Assembly (NCBI RefSeq): GCF_019084075.1
Contig: NZ_JAHREN010000002.1
Coordinates: forward strand, 1-64,000
DNA: 64,000 nucleotides
From: Siccirubricoccus sp. G192
GTDB taxonomy: Bacteria > Pseudomonadota > Alphaproteobacteria > Acetobacterales > Acetobacteraceae
Direction: 5' to 3'
This document shows, piece after piece, positions 17,394 through 25,739 of this stretch (the first letter of the stretch is position 1; every line of letters starts with the position of its first letter). Position numbers and translations under genes: made by a program. The notes under the pieces are model-generated. The model did no database searches and was not told the origin of the DNA. It saw only the letters and a program-made list of their open reading frames with translations.

Positions 17394-18095
17394 AAGTAAG
17401 AAATTGGCGGCCGTCAGTACAAACTCACCAATCAGCTCGATTTCGGCGTCCACGACCCCATCAGGCGGGAATGCTCCAGAGCCGGCGGCCCGTATTCCGT
17501 CCATCTGTATGATAGTCCGGCCTTCGAGCACCTCGTAGCGCAGATGCGGCTCGCCGCCACCCCCGTCGGTGAATGCATTAGTGCCGATGAATTCGAACGT
17601 AAGGTCGCTCGGGGGGGTAGCAGGTCCGACAATGGGACCGCCCCCACTGGAGAAGTTGACCAGACTGAGGTCGATCACGTCCGCTCCCTGCTGGAAGTCG
17701 CCAATTACGTCGCGTGCTCCCTCACCGACACCAGTGCCGATCCTGTAGGAGGACCCACCTCTGGATCCAACTACGGTGCCGAAGGAGAAGATGTCTTCTC
17801 CCCTGCCCCCCACCAGGGCATCGACGCCAAAGCCGCCGTGCAAAAGGTCATTGCCGCGACCGCCGTCGAGTTTGTCGTCGCCCTTGCCGCCGTCGAGTTC
17901 ATCGTTGCCGTTACTGCCAGCAAGTTCGTCGTCGCCGTCCACGCCCTGGAGATGATCGTCGCCATTGCCGCCTTGGACCTGGTCGTCACCGCTCAGGGCA
18001 ATGACCTGATCCCCGCCGTTACCAGTGCTGATCTGGTCGGCGCCATGTGTCGCGGTAATGATGTCGGCCTGGTTTGTGCCAGTGATGATTGCCAT
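17391..18095 (-). CDS. RTX-type calcium-binding protein
   Basis: 234 residues from ATG 18095, which is preceded by GGGGGAG. Residues ~5-105 contain about ten nonapeptide-like repeats (for example GNGGDQVIA, GGNGDDHLQ, GGKGDDKLD, GGRGNDLLH) that bind Ca2+ as a parallel beta roll. The C-terminal half has VIGDFQQGADVIDLS and FEFIGTNAFTDG, the pattern of the RTX terminal domain that serves as a type I secretion signal. No catalytic domain is present and no hlyB/D/TolC genes are near, so secretion would depend on a transporter elsewhere. Its 3' end abuts the RecD2 fragment. Confidence 0.82.
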   Translation of the reverse strand: MAIITGTNQADIITATHGADQISTGNGGDQVIALSGDDQVQGGNGDDHLQGVDGDDELAGSNGNDELDGGKGDDKLDGGRGNDLLHGGFGVDALVGGRGEDIFSFGTVVGSRGGSSYRIGTGVGEGARDVIGDFQQGADVIDLSLVNFSSGGGPIVGPATPPSDLTFEFIGTNAFTDGGGGEPHLRYEVLEGRTIIQMDGIRAAGSGAFPPDGVVDAEIELIGEFVLTAANFLL

Positions 18096-18274
18096 TCCGC
18101 TCCCCCCACGCGCCAACGACCACCCCGGTATTCCGGCTGGCCCATTGCTTTCTATTCCTGGGAATGTAGGCGTCGCACGCTCAATTGTATACGATTCCAC
18201 GCACCCGAACCGAACTGGCCCAACAATGAGGGCGCAGCCGAATGCACGCCCTCCGGCAGGAAGGAGGATGTCGC

Positions 18275-19102
18275 ATGCGGGACACCATCGGCCGACGGCA
18301 CACCCTCACGCTCGGCCTCTTCACGGCTGCCGCTTCCTCGCGCCTCGGTCTGGCGCCAGCTGCAGCGCAAGATACTGGCAGCGCGGAGGGCAAAACCTAT
18401 GTGCTGGTGCATGGCGCCTGGGGCGGTGGCTGGTTCTGGACGCCAGTCGCCGAGCGCCTCCGCGCCCAAGGCCACCGAGTCGTCACACCGACCCTGACCG
18501 GCATGGGAGAGCGGAAGCACCTGCTCTCGCGCGGCGTCACGCTCGACACCTGGGTCGAGGACCTGGTCAATGCCATCGAGGCTGACGAACTGCGCGACGC
18601 CATCCTCGTCGGCTACAGCTTCGGCGGTATCCCGGCCATAGGCGTGGTGGATCGGATACCGGAGCGGATCCGACGCCTTGTCCTTCTCGACAGCCTGGTT
18701 GTGGAGGGTGGCCAGCGCGCCCTCGATGTAGTGCCGGCCGATCGAGCGGAAGGGATCCGCCGCGCGGCTGTGGACCAGGGCAGCGGCCCCGTCCTGCCGC
18801 CACCCCGAACGGCCGCCGCCCTCGGCATGCCCGACGGGCCGATCACGCAGTGGCTGCTGCGGCGCTTTACGCCGCAGCCGCTCGCCACCTACGAGAGCCC
18901 ACTACGGCTGGACCATCCGGTCGGCAACGGCCGGCCGCGGACCTATGTGGCACTTACCCGCCCGCCCTACTCATTCATTGAGCCAAGCCGGCGCTGGGTG
19001 CGGAGCCAGGCGGGTTGGGATTGGGTGGAACTGGCGGCCAGTCATCTTGCCCCAGTCACGGCGCCCGAGGAGGTGGCGCGCCTGCTCGCGGCTTTCGGGT
19101 AA
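18275..19102 (+). CDS. Exported alpha/beta hydrolase (esterase, EstC/salicylate-esterase-like)
   Basis: 275 residues. AGGAGG nine bases before ATG 18275 fixes the start. A twin-arginine-like leader (GRRHTLTLGLFTAAASSRLG... ending near AAAQ) is followed by the hydrolase core: YVLVHGAWGGGWFW oxyanion region, nucleophile elbow VGYSFGGIPA, a cap region and the C-terminal ASHLAPVTAPEEVA with the catalytic His. This subgroup (plant methyl-esterase/EstC type) hydrolyses small esters. The gene stands alone; substrate unknown. Confidence 0.82.
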   Translation: MRDTIGRRHTLTLGLFTAAASSRLGLAPAAAQDTGSAEGKTYVLVHGAWGGGWFWTPVAERLRAQGHRVVTPTLTGMGERKHLLSRGVTLDTWVEDLVNAIEADELRDAILVGYSFGGIPAIGVVDRIPERIRRLVLLDSLVVEGGQRALDVVPADRAEGIRRAAVDQGSGPVLPPPRTAAALGMPDGPITQWLLRRFTPQPLATYESPLRLDHPVGNGRPRTYVALTRPPYSFIEPSRRWVRSQAGWDWVELAASHLAPVTAPEEVARLLAAFG

Positions 19103-19208
19103 AGGCGACCGTGTCACCGAAATCTGGAACCCAGTCGGGAGTGCATTCGAGGAAGGCCGGTCGGCGATCCCGGGCGCGGACCGCGCCCTGTCGTGTTATG
19201 CTTCCGAT

Positions 19209-19907
19209 ATGGAGCCTCCCTCCCCTACCCCGCCCTGTCTCCCCTGGGACTTCCACCCGGCGCTGAGCGAGGATCGCCTGCGGCTCTGCGCCAGGCTGCT
19301 GGCCAATGCCCGCCGCGACGCCCTGGCCATGGCCAGCTATGAGCTCGGCGACGATCCCTGGTCGGTCGGCTGCCGCGCCTTCGCCTTCGGCCGCCACCGG
19401 CTGAAGCGGGCCGCCGAATCAGGCGACTATCCCTGGCTCGAGGTGCTGGACGACAGCGCCCACTTCGTCTTCGTCATCGGCTCGAACGGCCAGGGCGTGC
19501 CGGTCCGCTTCTACCGCGGCGCTGCCGACGAGCCGACCGAGCGCACGCTGCGCCGGCAGGAGGGCGAGGCGCAGCAGCTCTCGCTGGCGCTCGGCACCGA
19601 GGCGGCCGAGGGGCTGGTCTTCCGCTTTGCGGTCGAGACCGGCGAGGGTGGCCAGGTGGAGCGAGTGGTCTTCCTGGCGCTGCGCGGCGAGGATCGGGTC
19701 GAGTGCTTCTGGCCGGTGCCGCTGACCCTGCCGCCGGCCGAGCTGGCCGGAGCCCATGGTGGTGCGGTGCAGCTGCGCCTGATCGCCGATGACGGCTATG
19801 AGGGTCCGGGACAGGGCGCATCCCGCCCCCCTGCCCTGCGCCCGGCGCTGCCGCGTCGCAAGGCCGCCGGCAACTCATCCCAGCAAACGGAGACAAGCCT
19901 GCTCTGA
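19209..19907 (+). CDS. Conserved hypothetical protein, 232 aa
   Basis: Start at ATG 19209, where the protein becomes conserved-looking (PWDFHPALSEDRLRLCARLL). It goes on with ARRDALAMASYELGDDPWSV, GCRAFAFGRHRLKRAAESGD, WLEVLDDSAHFVFVIGSNGQ and VPVRFYRGAADEPTERTLRR. Acidic/aromatic alternation and the absence of signal peptide or membrane helix indicate a soluble cytoplasmic protein. I do not recognise a named family. It is unlinked to the esterase gene except by orientation. Confidence 0.6.
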   Translation: MEPPSPTPPCLPWDFHPALSEDRLRLCARLLANARRDALAMASYELGDDPWSVGCRAFAFGRHRLKRAAESGDYPWLEVLDDSAHFVFVIGSNGQGVPVRFYRGAADEPTERTLRRQEGEAQQLSLALGTEAAEGLVFRFAVETGEGGQVERVVFLALRGEDRVECFWPVPLTLPPAELAGAHGGAVQLRLIADDGYEGPGQGASRPPALRPALPRRKAAGNSSQQTETSLL

Positions 19908-20054
19908 TCCGGGTACGGGATCCGAGGCCGCCAGGAGCTTCCACCCCGGACTTTCCATCGCCGCACTTTCTTAACCAGCCAATGCTGCCGTGATCGTCCT
20001 GGCGGCACCCGGGTGCTGGGTGGGATCCCGTCCTGGCGCTGGTCCACGGTCTGG

Positions 20055-20894
20055 CTACGCGGCGGCCGCCTTCGACTCGGCCGCGCCGGTGCCCGTCACA
20101 TCGGCAGGGCTCACGCGGATCTCGCCAAAGGCCCTGTCCTGCTCGAGCGCAGCGGCGCCGTCGCGGGCGAGTTCCAGGCCGGCCAGGAGCGTGCTGGCCA
20201 GCGCCGCCCGGCGCTGCAGGCGGTCGCGGCCCCCCTCCCCGGCTGGCGGCAGGAAGCGCGCGAGCGGCGCGCCGTGCGGCAGGCCGGGCAGCAGCTGGCG
20301 GATCCGCGCCAGCGCGTCCGGGACCCGCCAGAGGGAGGGCGGCTGCGGCCGATAGACCCGCTCGTGCAGCGGCAGCTCCAGCAATTTGAGGCAGGCCCGC
20401 AGCAACTCCGTAAGGTCGGCCGCCGGCAGCGCCGCGACCGCGGGCTCGGCCTCGCCGCGGCCAAAGACCTCCCGCCCGAGCTGCGGCCGCCGCTCCAGCC
20501 AATCCGCCAGGCGCCGCGCCGCCTCCCGGCTGGCCAGCCGCTGGCGCAGGTCCGCGGCCTCGCGGTGCGCCTCGAGGGCCTCCTCCTCGGCGACCGGCAA
20601 CAGCAGCCGTGAGCGCAACAGGGTGAGCCAGGCCGCCATGATCAGCCACTCGGCCAGCCGCGACAGCGGCACCCGCCGCGCCGCGATCGCCGCGTCCACC
20701 ACCGCGCTGAACTGCTCGGCCAGGGTCACGATGGAGAGCTGGGCCAGGTCGACGCGCTGTGCCCGGGCGAGGTCGAGCAACAGGTCGAGCGGGCCCTCCC
20801 ACACCTCGAAGCGCAGCACCGGCGCGCCGGCGTTGCCAACCTCGGCGCGCGGGCCCTCGAGCAGGGGCTCGGCGCTGTCCGCCTCAGGGGTCAT
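20055..20894 (-). CDS. ScpA-like segregation/condensation protein
   Basis: 279 residues. The kleisin ScpA signature is visible: FEVWEGPLDLLLDLARAQRV (N-terminal SMC-neck-binding helix), DLAQLSIVTLAEQFSAVV, LAEWLIMAAWLTLLRSRLLL and RLADWLERRPQLG; the C-terminal winged helix is degenerate. Chromosomal ScpA normally sits next to scpB; here scpB is absent and the gene follows a hypothetical protein and a tyrosine recombinase, with an 11-base overlap at its start. It may be an accessory kleisin of a mobile element. The GC-rich Ala/Arg-rich sequence is diverged from housekeeping ScpA. Confidence 0.8.
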   Translation of the reverse strand: MTPEADSAEPLLEGPRAEVGNAGAPVLRFEVWEGPLDLLLDLARAQRVDLAQLSIVTLAEQFSAVVDAAIAARRVPLSRLAEWLIMAAWLTLLRSRLLLPVAEEEALEAHREAADLRQRLASREAARRLADWLERRPQLGREVFGRGEAEPAVAALPAADLTELLRACLKLLELPLHERVYRPQPPSLWRVPDALARIRQLLPGLPHGAPLARFLPPAGEGGRDRLQRRAALASTLLAGLELARDGAAALEQDRAFGEIRVSPADVTGTGAAESKAAAA

Positions 20895-21522
20895 CGTAGA
20901 AGGGGCGGAGCTCGATCCGCAGGCCCGGCCAGCGGGCGCGCAGCTGCAGGAGGGCGCGCCAGGGGGTCCAGTCGGCCGCCCAGAAGCCGACCCAGACCAG
21001 GCCAGGGTCGCGGCGCCGCGGTTCGCCGCGCCCGGGCACCGGCAATTCCACGACATGCCGCAGGGCCTCGGTGGTGCCCCAGCACTCCCAGAGCCAGCGC
21101 CGCGTCTCCGGATGGTCGGGGCCGAGCCGGAGCAGCCGGTCCGGCACGGGCAGCAGCCGGTGCAGGTCGAAGGGGCAGGACCGGCTCGCCGCGGCCCGCT
21201 CGGCCACCAGGCGCTGCCGCGCTGCGGCGGCATCCCGGAGCTGCCCGGCCAGGATGCGCGCGCCCTCCAGGCTCAGGCGGCGCCGCTGCGGCGCCGGCGG
21301 CGCCACCAGCAGGTGGAACCAGTCCTCCGCCGCCGGGCCGAGGTCGTGCCGCCAGGGCAGGACGCCGGCGCCCGCCGCCGCGGCCCGGAAGGCCCCGATC
21401 GCAGCGGGATCCCCGCGCACCCGGAGGTGGTGGTAGAGCCAGTCCGGGTGCGGCAGCGCCAGCGCGTCCGGAGACCCGCCGCCCGCGGTCCCTTCCCCTG
21501 CCCGCTCCACCCTGGCCGGCAT
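20884..21522 (-). CDS. Conserved hypothetical protein between integrase and scpA-like gene
   Basis: 212 residues. ATG 21522 lies 5 bases after the integrase stop and the end overlaps the scpA-like start. Visible blocks: HPDWLYHHLRVRGDPAAIGA, WRHDLGPAAEDWFHLLVAPP, LSLEGARILAGQLRDAAAAR, FDLHRLLPVPDRLLRLGPDH, WLWECWGTTEALRHV and LVWVGFWAADWTPW. Soluble, Trp-rich; no catalytic motif that I can name. Its conserved placement between a tyrosine recombinase and an ScpA homologue suggests the three work together. Confidence 0.6.
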   Translation of the reverse strand: MPARVERAGEGTAGGGSPDALALPHPDWLYHHLRVRGDPAAIGAFRAAAAGAGVLPWRHDLGPAAEDWFHLLVAPPAPQRRRLSLEGARILAGQLRDAAAARQRLVAERAAASRSCPFDLHRLLPVPDRLLRLGPDHPETRRWLWECWGTTEALRHVVELPVPGRGEPRRRDPGLVWVGFWAADWTPWRALLQLRARWPGLRIELRPFYDDP

Positions 21523-21527
21523 CCGGG

Positions 21528-22574
21528 TCACAGGTCGAGCAGCTTGACGGCGCTGTCGGTGACCAGCTTGGCGCGGCGGACGTAGCCGCGCATGGTCTTC
21601 AGGTCGCGGTGGCGGGTGTGGTCCATCACCTGCTCGTCGCGCGCCCCGGCCAGATAGGCCTCGGTCACGAAGCCGGCCCGGAGCCCATGCGGCGATAGCC
21701 GCTCGGAGCCATGCACCGTGAGCTTCGCCTGCGCAGCGCGGCGCAGCAGGATGTCGCGCACCGCATCGGCGCCGAGGCGGCGGTGCTCGACGGTGCCCCA
21801 GCGGTCGACCTTGCGGAACACCGGGCCATAGCGGCAGGCCGAGGCCTCGAGCCATTCCTCGAGCGCCCGCACCGGGCAGGTCTCGCGCCGCTTGCCGCGG
21901 CTGATGCCGAGCTCGGCCCCCTTGCCTTCCTGGTCGGTCTTGGACGAGGGCAGCAGCAGACGGAGGCCGTCGGCGGTGACGCGCAGGTGCTCGCGGTCGA
22001 TGCCGACGAGTTCCGAGCGGCGCAGCGCCCCGGCAAAGCCGAGCAGGAGCAGCGCCCGATCGCGCAGCCCGGCCAGGTCACCCGGGCAGGCGGCGACCAG
22101 CTTGCGCAGCTCGGTCGAGGTCAGGGCCGCGGCCTGGCGTTTGCGGCTGCCGTGCCGGCGGTGGATGCCGCGCAGGGTGCTGCGGATCGCCGGATGCCCG
22201 GCGGACCACTCGAGGTCGCGCAGGCGATGCGCATGGCCGATCGCCGCCAGGCGGCGCTCCAGCGCTGAGCGCGAGTACAGGCCGGCCAGCGATGCGAGGT
22301 AGGCGGCGACGGCGGCAGGCTCGGCCGGCAGCGGCGGGCAACCAGCCGCATGGCACCAGGCGGTAAAGTGCGCCCAGTCGGCGGCGTAGGCGCGCTTCGT
22401 CTCCGGCGCCAGGGCGTCACGGGCATAGGTCTTCGCCGCAGCCAGCGCCGCCGTGGCGACCACGGAGAGCCCAGGCGCACCGCCGGCCGGATCCGGCGGC
22501 GACGCTGGCACGCGGCCATCGCTTGGGCCAGGCGCCAGCCCATCGTCCGACGCGGGGGCGTCTGACCCGCTCAC
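21528..22574 (-). CDS. Tyrosine recombinase/integrase
   Basis: 348 residues from GTG 22574, which overlaps the VapC stop (GTGA). Residues ~50-145 are a SAM-like core-binding domain (LAPETKRAYAADWAHFTAWC, YLASLAGLYSRSALERRLAA). The catalytic domain has Arg I in FAGALRRSELVGI, the Lys-bearing SSKTDQEG hairpin, HGLRAGF with His and Arg II, HTRH in the third position and the nucleophile Tyr in TMRGYVRRA. All active residues seem present. It resembles phage-type/XerD-like integrases of plasmids and islands. Confidence 0.87.
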   Translation of the reverse strand: MSGSDAPASDDGLAPGPSDGRVPASPPDPAGGAPGLSVVATAALAAAKTYARDALAPETKRAYAADWAHFTAWCHAAGCPPLPAEPAAVAAYLASLAGLYSRSALERRLAAIGHAHRLRDLEWSAGHPAIRSTLRGIHRRHGSRKRQAAALTSTELRKLVAACPGDLAGLRDRALLLLGFAGALRRSELVGIDREHLRVTADGLRLLLPSSKTDQEGKGAELGISRGKRRETCPVRALEEWLEASACRYGPVFRKVDRWGTVEHRRLGADAVRDILLRRAAQAKLTVHGSERLSPHGLRAGFVTEAYLAGARDEQVMDHTRHRDLKTMRGYVRRAKLVTDSAVKLLDL

Positions 22575-22963
22575 CGCAGCCGCTCCTGCCCGAACAGCGG
22601 CACCCCGTAGGCGGCGAAGGCCGCATCCTCGCTGACCAGGGTGAGGTTTTCCGCCCTGGCCTGGGCGATGAGCATGCGGTCGAAGGGATCGGCATGGTGG
22701 CGCGGCAGCCCGCCGGCGGCGATCGCGTGCGAGACGCTGATCGGGAGGGGCTCGAAGCCGGCCCGCGCGAGAATGGGGACGAACTCCTCGAGCGGGAAGG
22801 CGATGCGCCCGAGCGCCCGCTTGCTCGCGATCTCCCAGACCGAGGCCGCACTGACGAAGATCGTGTTCTCGGGCACCGCGAGGGTCAGGCGGAGGTCCTC
22901 CGCCAGCCGCCCGGGATCGGCGGTGACCCAGAGGAAGATATGCGTGTCGAGCAGCAGCCTCAT
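22571..22963 (-). CDS. vapC: PIN-domain toxin (VapC-like)
   Basis: 130 residues. PIN acidic residues are visible: LLLDTHIFLW (first Asp), SAASVWEIASKRALG (Glu), HHADPFDRMLIAQA (Asp) and LVSEDAAF (last acidic). This is the small VapC group that cuts tRNA or other RNA. Its ATG overlaps the antitoxin stop by four bases, the usual antitoxin-first order, and its end overlaps the integrase start, an unusual coupling of a toxin gene with a recombinase. Confidence 0.87.
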   Translation of the reverse strand: MRLLLDTHIFLWVTADPGRLAEDLRLTLAVPENTIFVSAASVWEIASKRALGRIAFPLEEFVPILARAGFEPLPISVSHAIAAGGLPRHHADPFDRMLIAQARAENLTLVSEDAAFAAYGVPLFGQERLR

Positions 22964-23202
22964 GCGTCCCCGGCACCGAAGGCCGCGGCGAGTTCGTCCG
23001 GCAGCGGCGCGTCGAAGTCGGGGCTGACCCGGACCTGCCCGGCCAGGAAGCCGAATTCGCGCGGCGCGGTGCGTGTGGCGAGCGGCACCAGGCGCGCCAG
23101 CGGCCGGCCGCCCTTGGCGATGACGATCTCCTCGCCGGCTGCGGCGCGGTCGACCAGGCGGGAGAGCTGGGTCTTGGCGTCGTAGAGGTTGACCTGGGTC
23201 AC
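22960..23202 (-). CDS. Phd/YefM-family antitoxin
   Basis: 80 residues from GTG 23202, supported by GGAGG eight bases upstream. The Phd DNA-binding half is clear (VNLYDAKTQLSRLVDRAAAG, EEIVIAKGGRPLARLVPL); the C-terminal tail (DFDAPLPDELAAAFG) is the toxin-binding helix. It pairs with the VapC-like toxin and should repress the joint operon. The upstream 200 bases to the tniQ stop hold no gene; GGTCAAGTTTGGTCAAG at 23251-23267 is a short direct repeat that might be its operator. Confidence 0.87.
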   Translation of the reverse strand: MTQVNLYDAKTQLSRLVDRAAAGEEIVIAKGGRPLARLVPLATRTAPREFGFLAGQVRVSPDFDAPLPDELAAAFGAGDA

Positions 23203-23423
23203 GCGCGGCCTCCGGACCAGGGTTGGTCTGGCAGGCCTCGTAGCTAATTTGGTCAAGTTTGGTCAAGACAGGCAGGCCCCTCCCCTTCCGGCAATTCTGG
23301 CGGGAAACCGCGATTCGGGCAAGCCCGGACTAAGGCGCGGTAAGCGGGGCTTATCGCGGGGGAGACACACATAGCCATTGTGCCGGGCTACGGCCGCCCT
23401 GGGCGCTTGTCGCGGAACCCAGA

Positions 23424-24776
23424 TCATAAGAAATCCCAGCCAACTGCCGGTTTGTGGCGCGGTGGTGTGCCCTGGATCGCGCCAAAGCGCCCCTGATTGG
23501 CGATAAAAATGCCCAGGATCGCGCCACGGGTCGGCCAGACCCGAGGGTGGCCGCCCGACCCCCGAACACGGGAGGCCCCCCTCCCCTCCTCGCAGGCATC
23601 ACGGCCATCGCGCCCTCTGCCGATCGCCGGACCTGCCGCGGCGTCCCGCCAACGGCGACGCGCCGCCCTCGCTGCCCGCCGGCGCCTGACCTCCGCGGCG
23701 CACCGCGCCGCCGCGTACCGGGCCCAGGCCGCCTCGTCGCGTGCCAAGCCGGCCGCGATGGCACCCTGCCGTCGCCGTTCCTCCTCCCCGTCAACCGCCT
23801 CAAGCACGGCGCGTCCAAGGACTGGCCCCCAGCCGCGCGCCTTCGGCCGCAGCGCCTCCAGGTCCTGCCACGAGACGTATGCGAGGGGCGCGGCGAGGTC
23901 GTCCGGCGGGGGGCGTTTTCCCGGTGGCGTCCCGATCGCGCCGGCGGCGGAGGCCGCCACGGCACCGAAGACGGGTGCGACGATGCCGAGGAGCGCATGC
24001 ACCGCCCGCACCGGCAGTGTCGCCAGCGCGCGGGCATCGCCGTCACCTCCGGCCGCCCCCCGGCCGCGGTGCCCGGTCTCGTACGACGATGGCCGGACCA
24101 GAGGGGATCACCAGATCCCGCACCATGGCCGGGAAGACCGCGGCAGGCAGGCCGAAGCCCCGGGGCCCCGCCGAGGCCACACCGCCGAGCGCGGCGAGCA
24201 GGTCGGTCTGAAGCGCTAGGACCGAGCTTTCGGGCCGGGCTTCGGCCCCCGGTAGGCCCCGGACGGCTGGTCCAGCGGCGCTCCGCAAGCGTCGCAGATC
24301 AGCCGCTGCCGGCCCGCCATGGGCCGGAACCCGCATCGTCCGTGCGGGCAGCGCGGGCAGGCCTCGGCAAGCAGCACGTCGTGGATCGGGCACGCCACCC
24401 AGCCGCCGAGGCGCCATGCCACGCGCCCGTAACACTCTCCTTGCCGCCCGACGTCATCGCGCACGCAGCCGGCGCACCAGGCCGGGCGGGCGCGGCGCCA
24501 GAGGGCGATTTCAGCGACCGCCGCGACGGGGCGCAGCGCCCGGACCGCACCGACCTCGAGGCGCGCCGCTCCGGCGAGGAGGTGGTCCAGCTCGGCATCG
24601 GCCCGCCAGTCCAGAGCAGCGATGCGCGAGGCGTGCACCCCGTGGCCGCGGCGCAGCCATGCGATCAGTGCCGAGGCCTCAAGGCTGTAGCGCGCGCCGA
24701 TCCGGCCGACCCAGGACAGCACCGCCTCGCCCGGGAGCGGCCGCGGCACAAGCGGCAAGGGCCCGGCCGCTCTCAT
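23424..24776 (-). pseudogene. tniQ: TniQ-like transposition protein, two frameshifts
   Basis: From ATG 24776 the frame gives a TniQ domain: LPLVPRPLPGEAVLSWVGRI, LIAWLRRGHGVHASRIAALD, zinc-binding WCAGCVRDD, CPIHDVLLAEACPRC and LICDACGAPL. It stops at 24216, but the same protein continues in a second frame (SSVLALQTDLLAALGGVASA) and a third (LATLPVRAVHALLGIVAPVF, LAYVSWQDLEALRPKARGWG) to 23424. One G missing from the run at 24246-24250 and one extra at 24056-24061 explain both breaks. Repaired length ~450 residues, usual for TniQ. TniQ guides target choice with TniB and TniA; ATGA overlap with tniB. Confidence 0.75.
23499..23514 (+). repeat. Candidate tni transposon end repeat (left)
   Basis: GGCGATAAAAATGCCC here is nearly the complement of GGGCATCTTATCGCC at 30076-30090, on the other side of the tni operon (one mismatch, one length difference). 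Inward-facing repeats of this sort are where TniA/TnsB proteins bind. A typical TGT...ACA terminus is not obvious, so the exact ends are not set. Confidence 0.35.
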
Positions 24777-25739
24777 GCCGCTGGCCGCCCGCGTGCGGCG
24801 CCCCGGCCCCCGGCCGGCGTGCCACGGCCGGTCGTCGCCACGCCCCGCCAGACCTCCGGGTCCTCGAAGCTCGCGAACTCGATCCGCTCGCGCCCGCTAC
24901 GGATGGCGGCGACGGCGGCACGCTCCACCGCCTTGCAGATGCCGAGCGTGATTCCCCGCGACCGCTCGACCAGCAACGCCCGCAGCCGCGGCGAGTCCAC
25001 CGGCGGTGGCTCGCGCAAGGGCAGGCTCCAGATCAGCCGGGTGAGGAAATCCCGCAATTCCTCGCCCGGCGTCCACGGCGACAGCTCGATATCGCTGAAG
25101 CGGCCACGCAGCTGCGGGTCCGACAGCAACGCATGTCGCGCCTCGGGAACGCCCGCGCAGACGAGCGCGATCTCGAGGTTGTTCGAGAGGAAGCGTAACA
25201 GCTGCAGGAGCAGGCGCTGCTGGCGCGGCGTGCCGGCCAGCACCGAGTTGATCTCGTCGAGGACCAGCACCCGCACCCCGAGGTCGCGCAGGAGCCCGAT
25301 CGCCGAGGCGCGCAGGCGCATGCCCTGCACCCAGAGCCCGGCCGAGGGCGCACCAACCGCCTCCAGCACGCATTCGAAGAACTCGGCCTCGGTCGGGTTC
25401 GGTGGCATCAGGACCACGAGCACGGGCCGACGTTGCGCGCCCGCGGCCTGGTCGAAGGCCACCGCGTTCGCCCGCTCGAACTTCTCGAGCAGCATGCTCT
25501 TGCCCATGCCGCTCTCACCGAGCAGCAGGACGTTCTCCAAGCGCCTGCGCGCTGGCTGATTGCGGAATCCGACGCAAACCAGCCGGTGATTCCGACGCAA
25601 GCCTGCCACTGAATCCAGTCCAAGCCAGCCACCCATTCCGACGCAAGCCCGCCACCCCAGCTCGGGGCTGAGGGGGGCGGTCTGCGGGCAGTCCTCCACC
25701 GAGGGCAAGCTCGGTCCGGCAACGCCGCCGGGGAGAGCC

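Noticed and set aside
19474..20802. 442-aa minus-strand frame
   Set aside because: Shadow frame of the hypothetical at 19209 and of scpA; the scpA reading has clear kleisin motifs instead.
23454..25559. 701-aa open frame on the plus strand
   Set aside because: Antisense to tniQ/tniB; rich in Arg, Pro and Ala with no motif, typical of long shadows at high GC.
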